Assembly (NCBI RefSeq): GCF_024679245.1
Contig: NC_090174.1
Coordinates: forward strand, 14,277,350 to 14,341,349
Direction: 5' to 3'
Origin: Pseudorasbora parva
Lineage: Eukaryota > Chordata > Actinopteri > Cypriniformes > Gobionidae
Length of the DNA stretch: 64,000 bases
The position numbers and the translations under genes are program-made. The notes below the pieces were generated by a model. It worked only from the letters and a program-made list of their open reading frames with translations, made no database searches and was not told where the DNA came from. Below, piece by piece: positions 21,560-33,323 of the stretch (position 1 is its first letter; each line of letters begins with the position of its first letter).

Positions 21560-23700
21560 ATAGAGCTGCCTGGTTGTGGGGGCTCTAGCTTTGGAAATAG
21601 TATTCAGAACACTTTCAAAAAGGTTCACGGGTATCCGTTGATGGGCCATACATAAATGGCCCATAGATCGGGGCGGGGATGCCAGATTTTCCTTTCGCCT
21701 GCGTGAGGAGATATCTCCTCAGCGGTATCGGCCATGGGGCCGAGTCTAGCATATGAGTCAGCTCTGAGAACCATATTTTGTTTTTCCATATCGGGGCTAT
21801 TAATAGCACTGTGGATTCGGCTTCCTTGATCTTTCTGATGGCCTGAGGCTACATCGCGATCCAAGGAAAAGCATGCAGTAGGTGTCTGAGCCAGGGTTGG
21901 GCCAGCGCATCCCTGTGTTTAGAGAAATATTTTGGACAAAAGACAAAAGCATTGTCTTTTGAGGCAAAAAGATCTACTTTCGCTTTGCTAAAAATGCTAC
22001 AAATCAACTAAATTGTTTGTGGGTGAAGGGACCTGGATAACATATCCGGACCCAGATTCAGGATGCCTGGCATGTGAGCCACTCTCAGGGAGCTCAGGTT
22101 GTGCTCTGCCCAAAAAAGGAGGTGTTTCGCCATGGAGTGTAGAGCGGCTAATTTCAGACCGCCCTGATGATTTATATAGGATACCACTGACATGTTGTCA
22201 GAACGAGGTATAGCTGATGCAATAAAGCCAATCTCCCTGTATCTCTTGCTACAAACTGGGGCCGTGGTGACCCTTTATGTACGAAAGGAAAGTTCTCATC
22301 GATAGAATGAACGCTTTCATCTCTAGACAGTTTATGTGCAGCCTTTTCTGTGATTCTGCCCATTGGCCAGATACCGGCTTGCCCTCGTGTATAGCGCCCC
22401 AGCCTAGGCTGGACGCGTCTGTCAAGACCACTTTTCATTTCATAATTGTACCCATCATTACGCCTGTCTGGTACCAGGCGGTCGCTTTCCAAGTAGCCAG
22501 AGCTTTAACACAGCTGTGGTTCACTTTGATGCAAATCTGGCCTGATCGCCATGCATGAGCCGGAACGCGGGGGTTCAGCCAGAGTTGAAAGGGGCGCATA
22601 TGCAATAGACCCAGTTTGAGTACTGCCGATGCTGAGGCCATAAGACCTAGCATCCTCTGAAAACGTTTGAGAGGAATCCAAGCACCAGATTTGAATCATC
22701 ACCAGTTCGCCATGCTCTGAACGGAGAGGGCGCGTTGAGACGTAAGACGCGCTCTCATCTGTATTAAGTCTATGACCGTCCCCAGGAAGAACATTTTCTG
22801 GGTGGGAGACATCGAGTTCTTGGCGGTATTGATCCTTAGACCCAAACATTCTAAATGGTTGAGGAGCCAGGACCTGTGGGTTATCAACTGTGTCTCTGAC
22901 TGGGCTATAATAAGTCATTCATCGAGGTAGTTGAGTATACGCATCCTTCTTAGCCTTAGCGGGGCTAGAGCTGCGTCCATGCACTTGGTAAAAGCTGAAC
23001 GGCATGACTGTGTACTGATAAGCCTGACCCTCGAAGGCGAATCTCAAGAATGGCCTGTGGTGGGGGGCTATCTGAACGTGAAAGTATGCATCTTTCAGAT
23101 CGACCGTGAAAAACCAATCCGCCGGGCGAATGTGCACGAGGATTTGTCTCACTGTCAGCATCTTGAACGAGCGCGTCATAAGCATTTTGTTTAAATGTCT
23201 GAGATCTAGGATGGGTCTGAAACCGCTATCCTTTTATGGGACGAGGAAGTAGCGACTGTAAAAGCCTGACTCGCTTATTTTCGGGTGTACAGATTTCATG
23301 GCTCCCTTTTTTAACAGTTTCGATATCTCGGTGCGAAGCATGTGGCTTACGCTGCTTCTCACTGAGGTCACGACCATGCTGCGAAATCGTGGGGGTCTGC
23401 GGGCGAACTGTAGTGAGTAACCTCGTTTTATTATGTTCAACACCCAATTTGACATACCTGGAATGGCCTGCCAGGCCTGGGCTCGTGAAGCAAGGGGTTG
23501 AATTAGAATCAGGGGCGGGCAGCTTATTAGTAGGGACCCGGTAGCCCAGTTGCTTTGTGCTTGTAACACTGTAGGGATAGTGTATGTGATTGGCGGCGTG
23601 CACTTTGCAGTGGGTGCGCTCATTACATTTGTGTGGGGAGTGCTTGGGTGCAGGGGTGCGTACTGTGTAGTGGGCACACTGCCTACAGAGAAAAAGCTCT
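21560..23700 (-). pseudogene. DIRS reverse transcriptase/RNase H (inactivated)
   Basis: Minus-strand fragments in several frames. The reverse transcriptase palm motif is FTVDLKDAYFHVQIAPHHR (about 23050-23110). The second catalytic motif, near 22915-22930, reads Tyr-Leu-Asp-Glu followed by a TGA stop (22915-22917) where Tyr-Leu-Asp-Asp-Trp is the family norm. Conserved downstream pieces include LGLRINTAKN and MFFLGTVID (about 22780-22850). RNase H follows with LTDASSLGWGA and NCLEMKA (about 22300-22430), then VVSYINHQGG and HMPGILNLGPDMLSR (about 22010-22190). The tail IWHPRPDLWAIYVWP (about 21640-21690) is typical of the spacer before the recombinase. Confidence 0.8.
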
Positions 23701-23959
23701 TTTTGAGATTTATCTCTTTCTTCCCACTGCTAGGATGGCTTCGGAGGCTCGGGGTTCAACACAACCTTGGGTTGAGGTCCCTGACGTTTGTACATCCTGT
23801 TGTGGCTCGCTGAGCGTGAGCACTGTCGAGTGTTGGACGCTGAGCGAGGCTGTGAGGTCGGCGAGACCGCTTTGGCGGGCTGAGGGGGCGGCGCTTTAAT
23901 GCGACGGCCAGAGGAAGAGCCGGAGCGTTTAGGCAGAAAGTGCTTCATAGCTTGTGACG

Positions 23960-25051
23960 CTTTTATGTGCCTCTGTGAAACGCTCGGTGAAACCGACTAT
24001 TGCCGGGACGAACAGACCATTGGTGGAAATGGGAGCGTGTAGAAAGGAGGCTCGAGTCCTTCATGTCTGTGAGGTTCAGCCACAGATGACGTTCTTGAAC
24101 AGTCAGGATGGCCATGGTCCTGCCGATCGCCTGTGCGGTGGATTTGGTCGGGTGCAGGGCTAGGTCGGTGGCGCTGCGTAGGTCCTTCATTGTCTCAGAA
24201 TCGGGGACAGAATCGTCCAGGGAATGGAGGAGTTTGGCCTGGAAAACTTGAAGGATGGCCATGGTGTGGAGCGCCGAAGCAGCTTGGCCGGCGGAGGCAT
24301 ATGCTCGACCGCCGAGAGCTGAAGTGGTGCAGCACGGCTTTGAGGGGTGTTGCACCTTGGCCTGCCATCATCTGGCGGAGGGCGGGCAGAGGTGCGCAGC
24401 GACAGCCTCTTCGAGTGGAAGAAAATCTTCGTATCCCTTATCCTTTGCGCCATCGACAGAGGGGAGCGCTGGGGAAAAGGATGATTTGACTTAGCCAGCT
24501 CGTCGTGAACCTCCGGGAAGAAAGGAGTTTCTGAGGGGAGGATAGGCGATGACTCTGAAGAAACCACTCATCCAGCCTACTTCGTGTTGGCTCCTTAGGG
24601 CTGGGACCACTCTAGCCTGAGGTCTCCCACGGCCCTGGTGAGCAGACAGGCCAGCTCTGTGTCGATGCTGGCTTTGGCATTCGTTGCGGTCTGCGTTGAA
24701 GCGGAGGGCTACGAGACAGTGTCTGACCACTCACTGCCAGATGCAGCAGTAGAAAGGCTGCCGTTCTCCTCCTCATCTTGCTCCGTTGTTGGTCCGCCAA
24801 AGGAGACTGTAATCACGGCGCTTCTTTTTGCGCAGTTCCAGAGGTGCCGGCGGGGCGAGAACGTCAAAGCTGGCAAGGCGAGCCCTCAGGGTCTGAAGAG
24901 TCATCTCGTCGCACTCAGGGCAGCCGCCATGGGAGAGTGTGACCTGGGCGTGGTCCCGTCCAAGACACGCCACACAGTTGATGTGGCGGTCGCCGCCGAG
25001 GAGAGGGCCTCTGCACAAGGCGCAGGAAATTTTACGAGACATTTGCAACAA
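23960..25051 (-). pseudogene. DIRS gag-like region (frameshifted)
   Basis: The N-terminal piece (24773-25051) starts MSRKISCALCRGPL and has a zinc-binding pattern: Cys-x2-Cys, then HINCVACLGRDHA, then CPECDEM. Downstream the frame changes at least twice; later parts (24187-24567, 23963-24355) contain SKSNHPFP-like and Ala-rich helical stretches of the capsid-like region. In DIRS elements this is the first ORF and its product packages the RNA. Assignment rests on position and the Cys/His pattern. A TATAAA on the minus strand at 25296-25301, inside the right terminal repeat, could be its promoter. Confidence 0.65.
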
Positions 25052-25244
25052 CGCTCATGCTCTTTTAGAAGTGGTTGCAGCGTCAACACATGGAATGAAT
25101 AAAGGATATAGTCCGCCGGATGGCGTAGCTGGAACAGAAGGCGGCTGAAGGCAGAGACCAGGCGGGAATCCGGCATCCTCATGGCTGCAGTGAAGTTCCA
25201 CTGGGTGCTTTTCGATGGCGGTGCTTCAATTCCGAAGATCAACG

Positions 25245-25530
25245 AGGGTATCGCTGAAGGAGATTAAATCTGAACACCTATGGCTGAACACGGTCTTTAT
25301 AGCCTCTGTATGCAAATTCAGGTGACCCCTGCCAGCGGGAGTTTTCAGCGACCCTCATTGCTCGCTCCTCTCAGCCACCTCGCCATAGGTTCATGCAGTT
25401 GCCGCAGCACAGCCAATCAGCACGTAGCTCGCGCCGTCGCATCTGCTGTGCAGCCGCACTGCGTTTTGAATAGATACTTTATTGAATAAAGTTTTGCTTC
25501 ATATTCTCGAGAAAAGGAGCTTTTCCAATA
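25245..25530. repeat. DIRS right inverted terminal repeat
   Basis: Inverted partner of 19997-20280. On the element's coding strand it precedes gag and carries a TATAAA box (plus-strand TTTATA at 25296-25301), so it probably supplies the promoter. Confidence 0.8.
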
Positions 25531-25562
25531 CGCAATACAAAGTGAACCTCTCGAAAGGGAAC

Positions 25563-26067
25563 TGCCGTGAAGTAACCTTCTACGCGACACACAATCGAGT
25601 GGATGATGTTTTTGATCCTCGGGATGTGGCTGTTTCTCACAGCAATAAGACAAACATTGTTTCAGGAGAGGCTGAAAGGCAGCAAAACTAAACATTGCTA
25701 AAAAAAAAACGAGAGTTTGGGAATTACTGCAGAGTTCAGACCAAGAGACGAATCTGGTTGGTTAAAACCGACGCGTGAAAAATGAAGCAGCAAATAGTGA
25801 CGATTCGCTCTGGCCAATCAGCTGTCTGCCGCGTTTTCACGTCACCTTTTAGTATCGCCTCAGCTCACATTTCAGATAGCCACAGGGTTGCCAACTCTCG
25901 GGCATTTGGCGTGACACACACGCTTTCAGGCTCTGTGTCATACTCTCATGCTGCCCAACTTAATCTCACGCCAAATTGCCAAACCTGCTTTTATATTTAA
26001 CAAGCTAGGCCTATGGCTTTTTTATTATTATTATTAAGTTTTAATGCGAAATTCAAACAATAAATAG
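25563..26067. other. DIRS downstream flank, no gene
   Basis: May contain the continuation of the element interrupted at 19939 (up to about 25860). After that nothing is recognised except a short (ATT)n tract near 26022-26036. Confidence 0.4.
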
Positions 26068-26762
26068 CTTCTCTGTAGCCCAAAAGTGGCTTGACCTGGG
26101 GAATGCGGCACCTGTAGCCCATTTCCAGCACACGCCTGTGAACGCTGGCTCTGGATGTTTCTACTCCAGACTCAGTCCACTGCTTCCGCAGGTCCCCCAA
26201 GGTCTGGAATCGGTCCTTCTCCACAGTCTTCCTCAGGGTCCGGTCACCTCTTCTCGCTGTGCAGCGTTTTTTGCCACACTTTTTCCTTCCCACAGACTTC
26301 CCACAGAGGTGCCTTGATACAGCACTCTGGGAACAGCCTATTCGTTCATAAATTCTTTCTGTGTCTTACCCTCTCGCTTGAGGTTGTCAATGATGGCCTT
26401 CTGGACAGCAGTCAGGTTGGCAGTCTTACCTATGATTGCGGTTTTGAGTAATGAACCAGGCTGGGAGTTTTTAAAAGCCTCAGGAATCTTTTGCAGGTGT
26501 TTAGAGTTAATTAGTTGATTCAGATGATTAGGTTAATAGCTCGTTTAGAGAACCCTTTCATGATATGCTAATTTTTTGAGACAGGAATTTGGGGTTTTCA
26601 TGAGCTCTATGCCAAAATCATCAGTATTAAAACAATAAAAGACCTGAAATATTTCAGTTGGTGTGCAATGAATCTAAAATATATGAAAGTTAAATTGGTA
26701 TCATTACATTATGGAAAATAATTAACTTTATCACAATATGCAAATTTTTGGAGAAGGACCTG
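26068..26762 (-). pseudogene. Tc1/mariner transposon fragment, 3'-truncated
   Basis: The outer end on the minus strand starts CAGGTCCTTCTCCAAAAATT at 26762 and is followed on the plus strand by TA, as expected for a Tc1 end. Downstream a leader of about 380 bp precedes transposase coding sequence that shows KTVEKDRFQTLGDL and TSRASVHRRVLEMGYRCR, the second DNA-binding helix-turn-helix region. The frame is interrupted and homology stops at about 26068, after VKPLL, so the DDE catalytic domain and the other terminal repeat are missing. Confidence 0.8.
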
Positions 26763-26891
26763 TATAAATAAAGGTGTCTTGACTTGACTATATAGTTGAT
26801 CATAAATTGATACTGTTAAATGATTAACACAGTGCTAAGATCGAGTCTTTATTCAAGGTGATATGAAAGGTTTATCCTCTTAAATTAAGAA
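26763..26891. other. short unassigned stretch
   Basis: Nothing recognised. Confidence 0.3.
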
Positions 26892-27607
26892 ATTCACTGT
26901 AAACAAAAAAATACAGTGACATGTTTTAGTATTATAGAACTGCATGTTGGTGCCTGTACATTTTACAATGCATAACTGTCTATTTCAAGTGATATAATGT
27001 TTATATGCATGAATTAGAGCTCATTGTAAGTGGCCTGTAAAACGTGCTTGTATAGATGGTGTACAGTAAAATACACAGAAAGACAAAACAACATCAGGGA
27101 AACACGCGTGACATTAGAATAATGCAATAAATATGAACTACATAACATAAAGTTTAACAAAATACATTTACATAAAATATAATCATATATAATGTCACAC
27201 AGGGACTTTGGGAAATGTCTTTTTACTTATTTTTACTTATATATATTTACCGGAAATTATATGGTAATTTTTTTATTTCCCAGAAACCATCTTAACAGTA
27301 TTGTACAGTAATATGTCACATAATGCAATATTGAAGCATGTAATGTTCGCAAATTCTCACCATATATGTTGAAGTAACTTATTATGTTGAAGGTTTTTAT
27401 TGGAGTATTACAGTCTTTTTCTTTTACAGTGTAGGGGTGAAAAAATGAAAGTGTTATGTAGCTAGCTAAATCGAGACTCATCTGCACTAAAATTGACAAA
27501 TTCGTGTTTTTTCACTGTATGTGGTAAAATAACTTACCAGTTACCAGGCTTTTACTGTAGCATTTTTTAAAAGTCTTTTTCTGTAATTACAAACATTTTT
27601 TACAGTG
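26892..27607. mobile_element. possible CACTGTAAA-ended inverted-repeat element
   Basis: CACTGTAAACAAAAAAATAC at the left and AAACATTTTTTACAGTG at the right are roughly inverted, and TTACAGTGTAGG also occurs at about 27425. The interior is AT-rich with no coding potential. Borders are uncertain. Confidence 0.35.
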
Positions 27608-28617
27608 TAGGGAGTGTATGTACACTGACATATACTGACTCGACTGACACTTGACCACTGACATGAGCACCTGGATGCCTTTCACTGTGGAACACTGTGG
27701 CCTTTCAGACAGAGGCCAGCCATGTCTGCACGACTGCCAGATTGGACTCTATGCAACAGCTGCTCAAGTGCTTCTCAACTGGGAAGAACTCCACGAGTGC
27801 TAATCTGAGTATCTGTTGGACATGACATCGAGTGCCATCATCACTTGAATGACTGAGAAAGACCAATTGCCATGATGCTAAACATGCATGGCACTGTTAT
27901 TATTGAATTTAGAGATACATTGCTGCTTCCTACATCAACCTGTCTGGAAAAAGCGTTCGGTTACATCTAGACTTTGTCAACGGAATTCTTACTGTGATTG
28001 TATCTGCAGTAATGGGTGGCCAACCGAACATCTTATCAGGGCAGCCCATACTTTGGATCCTAATCAGAACGAATACACACACACACACAAACTCACCAAA
28101 CATGTATGGACTGGAACAGATAAATGGTGTCTTTGTGTTGACTGCTATCAGTTCCTTTTAGAGATCTGAATCTGCTTCATGTTTGCACGCAGAAGTCTGT
28201 ATACAAACCAAGGAAGGTCATGTTCCTGGATCCTCATCCCTTGTTCATTAATAACCCAGTCATCACCCTTACCCTATCAAAGATGCTAATCTGCGGGAAC
28301 ATGTCCTACTTGAAAATCACAAGTTCACATTTGCAGCATGGTGGCTGTGATTCTGGACAACCTGCTTTGCTAAACAATGGATGGGGCAGAAGCAGTAAGA
28401 ATGCGTTGAAAACAGGCATTATTCTTGCAATTCTGTTTAGAGCTGAAATAGCACACTTTACCTTCAATGTCAACATTTAAATTTCTTAAGGGACAGGGGC
28501 CCCATTTATAACCGTTTATAAAAAATAAAAAAAAAACATGTCCTGAATGAGGCGTACACCACTCCCTACGCAAAAGTTGGGATTAATAAAAAATAAACTT
28601 GACGTGAAAATGTGGGG
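27608..28617. other. about 1 kb without a recognised gene
   Basis: This stretch is less AT-rich than its surroundings. Small plus-strand frames (27888-28169, 28220-28480) have no domain I recognise and no splice context. It could be an old repeat or a 3' UTR remnant; I cannot tell which. Confidence 0.4.
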
Positions 28618-29025
28618 TGCATTCCAGAAAGCAAGGTTAATTTACCGTCACATATACCCTGAACTCTCAGCTGGTTAACCCAAACCTTGCTTACTAGAGG
28701 TATGCTGGTTCCAAAAATGCGTCTGGGAGTAAGGCTGCCTTCACGTGCTATCGGAAGTTTCCTACTTCCCACATCAGAAGTCGTGATTATGAGCTTGTTG
28801 TGTTAAAGTGCTTTGTTGTCGGAAAGAATGGAGGACGCCCGTTCATACTTTTATGCATCTTGGGAAAATATTATTTTAACACTATAACCATTTCAGTCAT
28901 TTCCCGGTACCAGAAAATCCTAGAATCACTGGCAAACACTAGCAGCAAAACAAGAAAACATATGTATAATCACATTCACAAGAAAGGCATAATGTGTACA
29001 CAAGGTGAGGCTGCTTAAAGACTAA

Positions 29026-30079
29026 GGGTGCGTTCACACTTGTAGTTCGGTTCGTTTGGTCCGGACCAAAAAACAAAAACAAACATAATAGTCCTGGTCC
29101 GCTTAGCGTTCACACGGGCATTTTTAACAGCGCACCTAAAGTTACCGAACCAAAGGCACAGGAAGACGCTCACAACCTGATTGGTCGGTTTATATGACGT
29201 AGGAGCTCGTTTACCGAACATGCAAAACAATGCTGTGTGCGGATTACCCGCGCGGGCATTTTATGCGTGTACATATGGCATTATTTTTTACCAGAGAACT
29301 CATGAAGAGCTCATGAAATGTTCACAACATTCAAAACAACACTGTGTGCTGGATTAAACGCGATCATTTTATGCGTGTGTAACATATGGCATTATTTTTT
29401 GCCAGAGAACTCATGAAGAGCTCATGAAATGTTCCAAACAACGCTGTGTGCTGGATTAAACGCGATCATTTTATGCGTGTACATGTGGCATTATTTTTAC
29501 CCGCTGAGAACTCATGAAGAGCTCATAAAATGTTCAAAACATTCAAAACAGCAGCAGGATTTCCTCCGTTGTGCAGAACAGAGACGGCCGCTGTCGTCTG
29601 TACCTGCTAATAATGGGCAACACAGGAACTTTGATGAGAAGAGCCAGGTATGCTTTTTGTGTGTTTTTTCTAGCATTTTCGAAACATGCTCGTCAGACCA
29701 AATATTGATGAGGCTCTTCCTCGTTGCTCTACGTTTGCCCTCTAACGTTAAAGTTACTCATTTTGGATAACGTACACCGATCTTTCCGCGTCGTCAAATC
29801 AGCTGCATTATGCGTGGCATCTTGTGACATTATACGTCCGGTTTTTGGTCCGTTTACATGTCTTTGGTCCGTGTTGCGTTCATATATCAATCGAACCGCA
29901 CCAGAGTTCGTTTGGAAGCGGACCGAGACCCATCTTTTTAGCGGTCTCGGTCCGCTTGTTTGGTGCGCACCTGAGTTCGGGTGGCAGCGTTCACATATGT
30001 TCAAATGAACCGCACTAACCGAGCAATCGCACCAGGGTTCGTTTTAATCGAACCAAACATGACAAGTGTGAACGCACCC
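29026..30079. mobile_element. Harbinger-like non-autonomous element (GGGTGCGTTCACACTTGT ends)
   Basis: The 1054-bp unit starts GGGTGCGTTCACACTTGT and ends ACAAGTGTGAACGCACCC, exact inverted ends, and is flanked by TAA on both sides (29023-29025, 30080-30082). Inner arms repeat TTCGGTTCG/CGAACC motifs. A degenerate direct repeat of about 100-110 bp occurs three times at 29255-29555. No transposase is encoded; overlapping small frames around 29724-30008 run both ways through the arm. Confidence 0.8.
29255..29555. repeat. three tandem units of about 100-110 bp
   Basis: CATTTTATGCGTGT starts each unit (about 29257, 29366, 29467), followed by GGCATTATTTTT and GAACTCATGAAGAGCTCAT. The array is internal to the 29026-30079 element. 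Confidence 0.75.
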
Positions 30080-30082
30080 TAA

Positions 30083-30635
30083 AATGTTAAAGGGGTACTT
30101 CAGCGCTGGGAAGATGAATCTGTATTTAAACTAGGTCATTAATGTCATAGAAATGTGAATTTTTATTTTATTTGGTGCTTTCTAGACTGAGAAAAGACAG
30201 AAAATGTATTTTTGTCTCATGGAGATGAAAGACAACAATTCACAGAATGCTTCGATGCACTGTGAGGCCATTCCCAAAGCCAACCCTACTGGATCACTTT
30301 CCCACCGCGACCGCGTTCATTTTCATAAAATCAGTCCAGTTAGAGAACAGATACTACAATGTACTACAAGTGTCTGTTCAATATGTGATTTAGCCGCTGA
30401 GGGAGTGTCAGACAGCATAAACGCTGCAGGAGTCAAATTGCATGCATTCGTGATGAGCTGGATGAGCTCGTGATGAGAGCTGAGGTAATCGCGACCGCTG
30501 CATAGATTCACAGCGCGTCTTCAGTTCATGCCTTTGGAAGATTCACTTTCATAGGAATTAATTTGAGAAGTTACAAAGTTAATTTGAGAAACACTTACTT
30601 TGCTTCACCGGCCGCACCGTTTCCATGAATGCCTG
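30083..30635. other. intergenic, no gene supported
   Basis: The frame at 30204-30473 has no known domain. Nothing else is recognised. Confidence 0.4.
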
Positions 30636-30639
30636 AAGG

Positions 30640-32162
30640 TACGTTCACACCGAACACGAATAGAGCGTCTGGAGCGAATGATTTCCATGTTAAGTCAATG
30701 GAAAGGCGCGTTGACATGCGTCTGGAGGTCCTGACGCGCGATGGATGCGATTCCGCTTCATTTGCTCGTGAATAACGTGAATTTGAAGCGAATTGAGAGT
30801 CTTGCGCGAGTGGTGCATTTTGTGCATTCACGCATTTCAAGCGAATTCGCGTCTACGCCCGAGTTGAAAAATTTGAACTTTGTCATCAATTCGCGCCGCA
30901 TTAACCAATGAGGAGCCTGCTTGCTGCTGTCACGTGGTAAAGTGACATGATGCGAAACCCTGCATATAATAAAAAAATACTGTTATTTTGTCACTAAATG
31001 TAGTTTTAATGCTTTTCAGTGCAGTTGATAATGTAGTTGTTTAAAGCTAAAATAGGTGGTTTACTTAAGCCCCTTTCACACTGCGATTCCGGCAAATACA
31101 CGGATAATGCGACCCGGCATTTGTTCCCGGGCCGCTAGATTTGGTCCATTCACACTGCCAGCGAAATGCCGTAATATTTGCGCTTTCACACACAACCCGT
31201 AACGGTCCCGGGTCGAGTTGACACGTGACATCCTGATGTGATGTATAATGGCGAGCGATCTCAGCTTCAGCGTGGATAGTAAGGAGCTCCGTGGTCTCGA
31301 CTTGTGTCCAGTTTGCACACATTTCTGCTTGTTTAATTTTAGTTTCTTTTGTATACAAACACTCTCTGCGTTTAAAACACCGTCTAGCTCTTCTGGCACT
31401 GCAGGGTTGTATTATTAAAAAAACAAGCTCTATGAGTTGCACGTTAACTACGTACATGTTGCGGCATTAGTTTCGGCTTTTGTTCACACAGCGCTCGTCC
31501 CGGGTCGAATACCACAATATTACTAGGTCCCCGACCCGGGTCGAATTCGGTAATCAATCCCGGGACGTGGTTGCTTTCACACAGAAGGCGACCCGGCAAT
31601 GTTCCGGGAATATTGCGGGTCCGACGTGCAGTGTGAAAGGGGCTTTATAAAGACAGTGCCTATTTAAAAAGAATACTCTTGCGTTTTTGGAGTTGTGAGA
31701 TCCAGCGTTCTCCGGGCGCTCAGCGCTTTTCAACCCCGACGAGAGCAGTCCTTCTGGCGTTTGCCGCTGGCTCGGATGTCTCTGTAGAGGTGAAACATGA
31801 CAAATAATTAGTCTTGTACACATCTAATGGGCGATCTTTGGTCCAGTTAATCTATTGTTGCCTACCAAATCAATTTGACTGAGTGCAAAGTGAAGTTTCA
31901 TAACTTTATATTTTATTTAAATATACATGCAGTGAAGATAATCCAGGTAGTACGTTGGCTGAACCACGTGTGGCTGTAAATGCTTAATATATATTTTTTG
32001 AAAATGAAAAGAGGCAGAGTGGTGTTTTAGGACATATTTCACCTGGAGCGCCTTTAACGCGCGTCTAATTTGCTGCGAATGGATTCAAAATTTTCACACG
32101 TCAAACTAGACGCGGTAGACGCAATTTTGACGCTCAATTCGCGTTTGGTGTGAAAGCAGCAT
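30640..32162. mobile_element. inverted-repeat element with GTTCACACCGAACACGAA end
   Basis: The left end GGTACGTTCACACCGAACACG faces a right end GCGTTTGGTGTGAAAGCAGC. The arms share CGCGTCTAGA- and AATTCGCGTC-like motifs. The interior includes a second inverted-repeat element at 31068-31648. No target duplication is clear. The ends resemble those of the Harbinger-like elements in this window. Confidence 0.55.
31068..31648. mobile_element. nested element with AAGCCCCTTTCACACTGC ends
   Basis: AAGCCCCTTTCACACTGC at the left and GCAGTGTGAAAGGGGCTT at the right are exact inverted ends. GACCCGGCATTTGTTCCCGG and CGACCCGGCAATGTTCCGGG motifs follow inside. The overlapping minus-strand frames 31065-31457 and 31076-31399 are chance frames through the arm. 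Confidence 0.7.
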
Positions 32163-33323
32163 GAGGCTGCAGCTGCGAGCTGAGCTGTGAGTGTGATCTC
32201 CATCACCCATGTGCGAGTTGAAAACATGTGGAAATGGCTCCCTCTGCTGGCTGTAGTCTTTAGCCTCTGGCCAAAAATTCCTTCGATGACGCAAATTGCG
32301 TCAAATTTGCGTCATCTGAGGAATTTTTCCAGAAATGAAATGCTTAAATCTCTTGTCTCAGACGGTTATGAGGGGGAGGAGCACAATCATTCGAATATAC
32401 TCCAGGGTTTCTACTGATACAAAGCCATATGCTTTATAACCCAAGGGTATAACACACAATATAGTAACCCTTTAATAGTTTTCAGCCATGCATCATCTAG
32501 ATATCTATCTACACACTATCTAGATCGTCAGCTTGCTCACTATTCTGAAATGATGGTCTACTACAAGCGATTTTCAATGTGTTTAAAATACACAATATGC
32601 TTCAAATGATTATTAATTTATGTAATACTTTAATGACAAGACAAGAAAATTAAATTGTTGTGGTAAAAAACAAATAAAACACCTGCCACAGCAGAAATGC
32701 GTCTTCCATCTGCCATTTTTAACGGTTATGCCATGCCCATCTCGGGAACTTGGGTATCAAAATTATTTCTGAACTTCCCAGTGGTTATCACGACATCAGA
32801 GGGCTATAGTTCATGTGCTATTTTTAGCTCAGTATTTAAGATAATTTCGATAGCACGTGAAGGCGACATAAGTTCAGACAACAGAGTATTAACTAACAAC
32901 ACACAACACATTCTCAATAGGGCGACGAATCGATGAGTCACCATGAAAACAGACGCTAAGTAAAAGCACACCAGTCTACTTCCTCTTCTTTTGTTTAATA
33001 ATAATAGATTTTATTTATAATGCACTTTTCATTCCGAAGAATCTCAAAGTGCAACAAAGGAAAAAAAAAAAAGAAAAAAAAATGAATAACAAGTAAAAAT
33101 ATAGAATACTACAAACAATCAACCAACACAGAAAACAGAACAGAAACAGACCTGATGGTTAATTAGTATTAATGGCAATTTACATTAAACAATTTAACCT
33201 ACTTAATACACATTGCCTATTGGGTGGTTGTAAAAATTATTTTTTCAATGTTTTCTTTAAATAAGTAATCTTTATTCAATGAGAATAAGGATAATATTGC
33301 TTGATTGAAGCTAATTAATTTAA
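32163..33323. other. intergenic, no gene supported
   Basis: Contains short frames (32187-32417, 32697-32936) with no domain and an A-rich stretch at 33060-33084. No bordered element. Confidence 0.4.

Larger units (their letters stand above)
19940..25562 (-). mobile_element. DIRS-type tyrosine-recombinase retrotransposon, structurally full length but decayed
   Basis: About 5.6 kb on the minus strand with gag-like, reverse transcriptase/RNase H and tyrosine recombinase regions in that order. Inverted terminal repeats lie at about 19997-20280 and 25245-25530, and an internal complementary region at 20305-20402 pairs with both outer ends. This is the hallmark of DIRS elements, which replicate through a circle and integrate with a recombinase, so no target duplication is expected and none is seen. 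The coding regions carry several stops and frameshifts, so this copy is not autonomous. Confidence 0.88.
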
